From Bactericera cockerelli (Eukaryota; Arthropoda; Insecta; Hemiptera; Triozidae): a DNA stretch of 64,000 nucleotides. The stretch spans positions 55,271,533 through 55,335,532 of the forward strand of contig CM044956.1 of assembly GCA_024516035.1 (NCBI GenBank), read 5' to 3'. Of this stretch, positions 57,243 through 64,000 are shown in pieces. The position numbers and the translations under genes are program-made. The notes beneath the pieces are model-generated. The model was not told the DNA's origin, did not search any database, and saw only the letters and a list, made by a program, of their open reading frames with translations. Within the stretch, counting starts at the first letter, position 1. Each line of letters starts with the position of its first letter.

Positions 57243-57255
57243 TTGATAATATTAC

Positions 57256-57937
57256 CTCAGAAAAATTTCTATTATAGAAAACGGAAGTAGGTATTGTGTT
57301 TGAAAACGGAAGTTTTTGTATTTTTTTTTTCTTCGTATTTCTGGACGTTTTACAACGTCCTGAGCAAGGTTGGTTCTGAGTCGGTCTGTTAAATACATTC
57401 CTTGTAACTCACAAATCTCAAAACTACTGAACGGATTTTGACGAAATTTTGTACACACACATAGGAAACGTTCTGGAGATGGTTCCATTTGAAAATCATC
57501 AACTTTGCACTACCGGTTCTGGGTGAAAGAGACCATGCGCCTGACCACTAATTTTTTACTTATAGGCTTATATCTCGTGAATGGTACATCTGATTTTGAT
57601 GAAATTTTGCATGTATATGCGGATTAGCGTTTCACATAGACCATTTATAATTATTTTTAAATTAATTTCAATTGAGCTCTGATATTCAAGACAATCCGGA
57701 ATTTTGAACAAAAAAGTCCAAAAATAAGGTCAACGACTTACCGATACAGACTTTTTTGTAGAATCTAGGATGTAGAAAAAACGGTATCCTGCCATATAAA
57801 ACAAATTTAAAGAGAATCGGTTGAATTTTTTTTGTAAATACAAGTATATATTCAGTAATTAATCTCTGATTCCAGCGATAATTTGAATACCATTCAGCAG
57901 GAAGTAATGTATATTTGTGTCCATAGTGTATTTTTAT
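57256..57937 (-). repeat. Repeat I, minus strand
   Basis: AATTTCTATTATAGAAAACG at the left, AGAGACCATGCGCCTGACCA in the middle, ATTTGTGTCCATAGTG at the right. Rather diverged. Confidence 0.82.
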
Positions 57938-58233
57938 TCTCTACGTACCTACCCTTAAAAAGGTATGTATATTTCTATCGCTCATTTCATTAGCACTAAA
58001 ATAAATTTTGTGTATAACAAGATTTACAGAATGAGGGTACGTATAGATTTGCTGAATGTTGTGAAATGAACTGACAACACAACACACCCACATTATCTCA
58101 TCATGACATGAGATTATCTCATGCACTATGCTATCATAGTGTTGTCATTTCATTCCACAGTGGTGTAATCTTGGCATATGTCACCTAATTTCAGTCAGGT
58201 ATTTACTCTGTATAACTGTATAAACACTATACA

Positions 58234-58396
58234 GTGTATACTGTACTGTGTAATCTCTGTACAGTGTACAATAGTGTATAAACTATAGGTACAGTGTATA
58301 CATATTGTACTGTGTAATCTCTGTACAGTGTACAATAGTGTATAAAATATAGGTACAGTGTATACTGTACTGTGTAATCTCTGTACATGTATAATT
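58234..58396 (+). repeat. 60-64 bp tandem repeat of GTGTATAC type
   Basis: Unit GTGTATACTGTACTGTGTAA, TCTCTGTACAGTGTACAATA, GTGTATAAACTATAGGTACA; 60 bp, then 64 bp, then a partial. It contains many TGTACA palindromes. Confidence 0.88.
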
Positions 58397-58526
58397 GTAC
58401 ATGCATAGCGTTGTTAATGTATGTTCATTTTATAATCTCTGCCTTTGTTTAAAGATATTTGGTTTATTAGCGCTCCTTTTTTTCAGATTTCCTTATTTTG
58501 TAGTATTTTTTTTTTTTTTTTGGTTT

Positions 58527-58735
58527 ACATTGGTTTTTAACTACACGGTCATATCATGACGGAGGAGTTACCCTCCATTGGCAGGAAACTCACAAAATCG
58601 CTACTCAAATAAACCTGACCCAACCTGAGTGGGGAATAACCACGAAGGTTGAATGGTCACCCATCGAAGTCCTAGCCTCGCTGGACGTTTCTTAACTTCA
58701 GTGACTGAATGAAAACTGTGTATGGCACGTTGAAG
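58527..58735 (-). repeat. 5S-derived SINE, complete
   Basis: Minus strand: tail TTTAACTACACGGTCATATC, GGCAGGAAACTCACAAAATC; centre AACCTGAGTGGGGAATAACC; 5S part GTCACCCATCGAAGTCCTAG, CCTCGCTGGACGTTTCTTAA, CTTCAGTGACTGAATGA, the inverse of a 5S-like C box and A box. Confidence 0.9.
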
Positions 58736-58772
58736 TGCCATCGACGCGTTGGTTGCCCAGCGAATGAGAATA

Positions 58773-58807
58773 TGGTTCTAGTACAACCTTTTGTTGTACT
58801 AGAACCA
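58773..58807. repeat. Hairpin, 15-bp perfect stem, 5-nt loop
   Basis: TGGTTCTAGTACAAC, loop CTTTT, GTTGTACTAGAACCA, between two SINEs in opposite orientation. Confidence 0.95.
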
Positions 58808-58821
58808 GATAGTCTGGCTAT

Positions 58822-59075
58822 ATAGCGTTCCAGCCTCAGTGGCGTGATGGTTGTGACTACTACCCGTAGTCCAGACAACCCGAGTTCAATTCCCGGTTGG
58901 GACAGACTTTTCGAAGAAAATTCTATTCCCTTCAAACACGTGAGACTGGTATTTCCGGGCCAACCCAGGCTGGTTGATGTTAATGTGGGTAGCTGGTACA
59001 ATTCCCAGCGAATGGAAGGTAAAACCCCAGTCCTGACTAAATCCATCTCAAATCAGTACGTTAAAACCACATAGA
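58822..59075 (+). repeat. tRNA-headed SINE with the 5S-SINE tail
   Basis: Head TCAGTGGCGTGATGGTTGTG and CGAGTTCAATTCCCGG (B box) are tRNA-like. The remainder, GGGCCAACCCAGGCTGGTTG, ATGTTAATGTGGGTAGCTGG, AATGGAAGGTAAAACCCCAG and ACGTTAAAACC, corresponds to the tail of the 5S-derived copies. Confidence 0.85.
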
Positions 59076-59613
59076 ATCAACTGGTCACAATAGATCTAAT
59101 AGAGGTCGGTGTGATAAAGTACTTCTCTTGTGGAAATTCAAGCAGTCAATAATAATAATAATAATGAATAACCTCTTTACAGTATATTTTGTGGGTAGCA
59201 GAGCATTACTAAGAGCCTCCTTTACTTTTTCATTACAATCAACTAGTCACAATAGATCTAATGAATTTGCAGTGTTAACTTTGTAAGGTTTCACTGAAAA
59301 CCCTGCAACCAGGTCAGTAATAGTCCAGCTACCAATAGCATGACTTACGTCATCGGACCAAACAGTGCTCCCTGTGGGTACCTCAGTTTTACAAAAGAAC
59401 AGAATACCTATCAGCTATTTCCGATTTTCCAAACACTTTCTCACATAGGTGCTAATGAGTCGGCTAGGATTTGTTCCATATATCCATTCATAACAGAAAA
59501 CTGCAAATTGAATTCCTCAAAAACTATTAATGTGAAAAAGCGATATGCCAAGTTACTGAACGATAGAGCCATGATGTAATGCCACTTGGCGTTTCCAGGG
59601 CAACAACAAAAAT
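59076..59613. other. Unassigned intronic sequence
   Basis: Includes a 79-codon plus-strand frame (59340-59579) without a recognisable domain. No support for a gene. Confidence 0.5.
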
Positions 59614-59700
59614 ACACTGCCAATTATGGACACAATACTTCCTCGTGATTGGTTCACATTGTATATACTTGGCAAATTTGAGATGTTATACTAAATCACA
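59614..59700 (+). repeat. Repeat I, 5' fragment
   Basis: ACTGCCAATTATGGACACAA, TACTTCCTCGTGATTGG; breaks off after about 87 bp. Confidence 0.8.
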
Positions 59701-60846
59701 ACTTGCCAACTGATCCAAAACTTAAAATACACACTCCATGCTGATTGTCAAACTGGCCTGTCATACTGCCATACGCCAATAATCTGGGTAGGTATTCTAT
59801 TCTAGGCCGAAAGTAGTATTTTAACCATGAAAAAATAGCCAAAAGAATGGACAAAGACACAGTTCATAGATCAGTTAGAGTTCTCTATTGTGCCTTTATT
59901 ATTATATGTGAAGGTATACCTAAATAGGTAATTGAATGGATATAGAGTTAAAGTATTGTACCAATAGAGTATAGAGCATAGGTATACATATAAATAGTTG
60001 ATATAGATAAAGGATATAGATACGTTGAGTTCTATTGTGGTGTTGTCAAGCAATTTTAGACGGCTATTGTTTCAGCAATCTCGCCATCGGATGCTGTCAG
60101 GAGTATTAAATAGCCTCCTATTGTGGCCTTGCACTGATGGGAGTGTCTTGATACTTCCTCTAAGTGTTGGCTTTCCCGTGTTGGAGGATAATGAATAATT
60201 AATATAGCTGGATTACCAGTGATCTAATACTGTTAATATGTATAGTGTATACCATTATTTCTTCTTCATAGTGATGTCAGTCTGTTGATTAAATATTAAA
60301 TGTTCTGATCTAAAGTCTGGCTGGAGGATTATAAACAGGGAGTAGACCAGCAGTCTGGCTGGGGGACTATAAACAGGGGGGCTTGGTTCTGGGGGCCCCT
60401 GTCAATTATTAGCCTCCTTGTAAAGACAGTGGTAGAAGTGCTGAGTCATTCCTCCACTGTCTGACTACCATCGTTCACGATGACGCCACCCTATGATGAG
60501 CTGATCTAAAAAAAAAATCATTCATTTAGACCCATACTATAGTTTTGAATGAGAAACCGTAAAATAACATGTATTAGCTATATTGTAGGACTCTTTTCGT
60601 CCATGACTTGGGGCAATTTTGAAGCGGTATTTTGGAATAAGTTTAGAAAACGTACTTCTCTCAATTTTCAAAGGATTAATGCGAGGTCCGTGTCTTGCCG
60701 ATGGGGTTCACAGGGAAAATGATGGAAAATAGGAAAAATTGAAACGGCGGGAACAGCACAATTCTCCACGAAATTGAAACCAAATTTAATTAATGGATAT
60801 CATTATTATTCTAAATTTTTCATTTTAATATAATTATATATAAAAA
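59701..60846. other. Unassigned intronic sequence
   Basis: Near 60310-60385 two copies of GTCTGGCTGG(A/G)GGA(C/T)TATAAACAGGG, about 42 bp apart, form a small tandem duplication in a locally GC-rich block (60060-60500). No gene recognised. Confidence 0.5.
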
Positions 60847-61489
60847 AACACTGCCAATCATGGACACAATACTTCCTCGTGATTGTTTCACATTGTATTT
60901 ATATGGTAGAATACTATTTTTCCTACATTCTAGATTCTACAAAAATTTCTGTACCGGCAAGTGGTGGACCTTGTTTTTTGACTTTTTGTCCAAAATTTTG
61001 GATTTTCTTAAATATTAGAGTCAAATTATATCTAATTAAAAAATAAATACAAGTAGCCTATGTAAAACAATAATAAGCATATACATACAAAATTTCATTA
61101 AAATCGGGTGTACCGTTCACGAGATATAAGCGTTTAAGTAAAAAGTTAGTGGTCAGGCGCATGGTCTCTTTCAGGCAGAACCGCTTGTACGAATTTGATT
61201 AATTTAAAATTTGACAATCTACAAAACGTCTCCTAAATGTGTGCAAAATTTCATAAAAATCCGTTCAGTAGTTTCTGAGATTTGCGCGTTACAAGGAATA
61301 TTTTTAACAGACCGACGGACCGACAGACAGACAGACCGACAGACGGACACAAAAATAAAGTTACTCAGGAGGTTATGAAACGTCCATAAATATGAAAAAA
61401 AATTGAAATCGGAGTAAAAAAATATTTTTATTTTACAAAAACGAACACAATACTTCCGATTTCTAATATTAGAAATTTCTCGGAAGTAA
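60847..61489 (+). repeat. Repeat I with an internal deletion
   Basis: Starts ACACTGCCAATCATGGACAC and ends AGAAATTTCTCGGAAGTAA; about 60 bp are missing after CACATTGTA. The (GACA/GACC) tract is longer. Confidence 0.88.
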
Positions 61490-62605
61490 AACTATTAACC
61501 TACAGGGTAATATGTTTGATGGCAAGCCAATAATCACGCCTCGATGTGATTCCGTAAAACAAAATACCAATAGATAGTTTTTCATTATTATTATTATAAA
61601 AAAAACTAAACATAGGTTAAAAAGACTTAAAACAGAAAAAAAGGTCTAGATCTAGTAACAAAGATTTACCTTGACTATTATGTCATAGGATGCCAATGAA
61701 TCCAAGAATATACCATTAGAGGTTCAAGAATGTTAGATATGTTGAAATACGTACACTGTACTATTGCATAGGTATAGGTAGGTCTTGTAGGTAATGGAAA
61801 GGCAGAAATTTTCACAGGAAAAAACCACCTACAATCGTACATCCATACAATACATTCCTTCCAAAGAATGAATAGAACTACCAGTATTTACATTTACGAG
61901 TATCAAGCTCGCCGGGAGGCTAGCGCTCGTCAAGTAGCGCCGGCCAACCGACCTATATTAACACGAAACATAGTTTATAATAGTTTATATGTTCTAGCTA
62001 TCTCCTAATGGAGCTGCAATTGATACCAGATTAAATATTCTAGGTATACTGTTAATTCGTCCAAGGTTCCAATACGCTGGTATTGCGAAACATGGCAATA
62101 CCTAGTTGGTATTAATCATTGTACCAACTACTTTAAGGTAAAATGATAAAAACAAATGTGAAATACCTAAAGTATTCTACAAGAAGTATCTATATGTTCC
62201 AATAATCTTATATTAAAACTCACGAAAGAATCGCGAAATAAAAATCAACGCTCACGCAAAGGAAACATTGCATGGAAATCAGCAATAGGTAATTTATTTG
62301 AGGTCAAAATTATTGACCCGTATCAATACTGTTAGGTGAATATTGAACGAAATCCTTGACCTTTTGTGTTGTGCAGAATAACAGGCGCTAGAAATACTAA
62401 TGGTTCTGATTTCTCAATTGTTACAACTTTCTATATTACCTACCTGTTAATATGTAAAAAAATAAATTTCGATAAATACCTACATACCTATTATTATAAT
62501 TATAAATTATATTAAGAACGATTTATTTGTGGTGAAGCAAAAGCTTATTTACAAGGGTTTTTTACTTCTCAAATTATTTACATTATTTTACTTGTCGATA
62601 AATAA
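61490..62605. other. Unassigned intronic sequence
   Basis: AT-rich, no supported feature. Confidence 0.6.
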
Positions 62606-62725
62606 GGGTTGGGTGGAAGAGATTGCCATAGGCAATAACCACACCCTTTAGTTATTCCATTTAATTGTTTTTATTATTATTTATTTTGAATTTATATTAG
62701 TCCTTATAATAAAGTATTTACTATT
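62606..62725 (+). repeat. Repeat H
   Basis: GGGTTGGGTGGAAGAGATTG, CCATAGGCAATAACCACACC, CTTTAGTTATTCC, then an AT-rich end with AATAAAG. Confidence 0.8.
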
Positions 62726-63895
62726 TAATAATAATAATAATAATAATGACTCATTTCTCCTAACGAAAAATATGTGTCCTTTGTGTTCTTATAACTTTTT
62801 TGGGTAGCGCAAAATAATTGAACTTTTTCATTTCTTTTACATTCCCATGTATCATTCGCTCATAATCTCGCCACTGGTCGCTGATAATCTAATAGCAGCT
62901 ACTCATTTTTCCTCACGAGGTATGTTTGACCCCATACGTCCAGGTACAGAGCAGAAAATCGAATCTTCATTTTAAAAGATTTCAGTATAATTTACATTTT
63001 GATTGTACGTATACAGAAACATTTTTCCCCTTGTCTCTCTTATACCTGTAAAATGACTTTATATGTCTAATAATAATAATACTAATGATAATAATAATAT
63101 AACACGCTTAAGTGGAAGGTAACCACCAGTGGAAGGTACATGTTTAAGAGACACAAGTAAAAGGAAAAACTGACGGCACACCTACGCCATTGCAAGAGTC
63201 TTCATTATTCTTAATAACGTTTTCCTAGAAGGTAGACAAAAGAAAAATGAGAGCTGTAAAGGCAAAAGAGAACATGATATAGGTTCAAAGTTAACAAGTC
63301 CTTGACAAGGAATAGAGAATAAGAGGAAAAGATATAAGGGTACGAGTACTCCACATGGGTACATAAGGTACATAAGTACAAGGTAGTCCCATGATGCCAA
63401 AAGTTTGTACCCGCAGTCATCGTACTCGCAGATAAAGAAAATGTATTAAGGTCTAAGGTTTAGGTCCAATTTTTTCGTTTTTATGTTTTTTATTTTCGTA
63501 ATGTCAATAATGAAATTTTGTAAAATATTTCCCCAAGATAATTGAAAAAAAAAAAATCTTCAAAGACCTGTTAGAATCGCAAACAGAAGTATAGATACAA
63601 ATATCTAAATATTCGGTCCATTAGAAATCTTTACTAAATTAAAAAAAGTAGTAAAAAAAAAAAAAAAACAATATAAAACCAAACATATATTTAGTTAATA
63701 ATCATTATCCATCATGAAATGAATAATTAAAAAAAAAAAAAAAAAAAAATTGTTTACTTATTTAAAATCTGAAAAGTAGGAAATTAAAATTGATTTTTAC
63801 CCAATTATTTGAAAGTTGAGAAAAAGTTCTTATGGCCATCACCGAGTGCACTTACCCTAAATCTTACATTATAAAAAGTAAATTTGTTCACTTAC
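62726..63895. other. Unassigned intronic sequence
   Basis: AT-rich with several A runs and a SINE-C scrap at 63107-63140. No supported gene; the two minus-strand frames at 63182-63420 have no domain. Confidence 0.55.
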
Positions 63896-63941
63896 TTTGA
63901 CTCCTTTTCTTCTTTTTCAGCTTACTCGCGTTCTTCCCCAT
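63896..63941 (-). CDS. Possible first coding exon of the SAM gene
   Basis: Minus strand. ATG in a good context (ACAAGGATGG, A at -3 and G at +4), then MGKNASKLKKKKRSQ and one leftover base, ending at CAAA/GTAAGTGA, a near-consensus donor. MGxxxS is an N-myristoylation signal and the following lysine run would add membrane affinity. The leftover base joins the two bases that open exon 28281-28423, keeping the frame. Upstream of the ATG the frame remains open to the window edge through a (GGA)n tract, so an earlier start is possible. The link to the SAM exons rests on phase, strand and the lack of other exons between them, so it is only moderate. Confidence 0.45.
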
Positions 63942-64000
63942 CCTTGTCTTTCTTTTGTCTCCTCCTCCTCCTCCTCCGTCTGACTCCTCCTCCCGTTCCT

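Larger units (their letters stand above)
28424..63895 (-). other. Putative intron 1 of the SAM gene (about 35.5 kb)
   Basis: If exon 63896-63941 is spliced to exon 28281-28423, everything between is intron: donor CAAA/GTAAGTGA, acceptor GTTTCAG/GC. The phases agree (one base left over, two bases supplied; the split codon is AGC, serine). The interval holds only repeats, microsatellites and AT-rich sequence, with no other exon that I can defend. Confidence 0.45.

Noticed and set aside
63921..64000. Plus-strand exon after CTTCTTTTTCAG
   Set aside because: The acceptor is attractive, but the frame gives only low-complexity S/P/L. The minus strand offers ATG in good context plus a GTAAGT donor and a compatible phase, so I prefer it.

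Overview
The window is eukaryotic nuclear DNA, AT-rich and intron-rich, dense with tRNA-derived and 5S-rRNA-derived SINEs, LINEs, TA-flanked MITEs and minisatellites. An R1-clade non-LTR retrotransposon and the overall repeat style point to an arthropod, most likely an insect; I cannot name the species. Apart from retrotransposon ORFs, almost every long ORF here is a repeat artefact.

Layout. 1-14615 is a poor-quality assembly segment with stretched homopolymers and no trustworthy long reading frame. Corrupted SINE copies and the wreck of a LINE (ORF1 about 9342-9975; reverse transcriptase landmarks about 12314-13098) can still be recognised in it. 14616-14715 is a 100-N gap. From 14716 the sequence is clean. 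16384-26396 is a G-free (plus strand) minisatellite built from 59-bp and 16-bp units, split by a complete 6.07-kb R1-clade LINE (18175-24242) with a 12-13 bp target duplication of the satellite itself. 26397-63941 holds three exon candidates of one minus-strand host gene, separated by introns filled with repeats.

Host gene. I read three coding exons on the minus strand: 63896-63941 (possible N-terminus beginning MGKNAS, an N-myristoylation-type start), 28281-28423 and 26397-26524. The last two encode the two halves of a SAM domain and have good splice sites. Intron phases agree across all three. Exon 3 carries two apparent one-base homopolymer deletions. Intron 1 would be about 35.5 kb and holds most of the repeats listed.

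Main novelty. The intronic satellite starts exactly at the 5' splice site of exon 3. Each 59-bp unit, read on the gene's strand, repeats the last 7 exon bases plus the donor (GAGAAAG/GTAAGATTTG), so the intron carries dozens of decoy donors. The R1-clade element has used this satellite as its target. Other points of interest are a 5S-derived SINE family whose tail is shared with a tRNA-headed SINE, a 108-bp tandem array made from that SINE body, an 850-bp fold-back MITE, a 2.0-kb TIR element with 22-bp internal repeats, and a perfect 46-bp palindrome inside a SINE.
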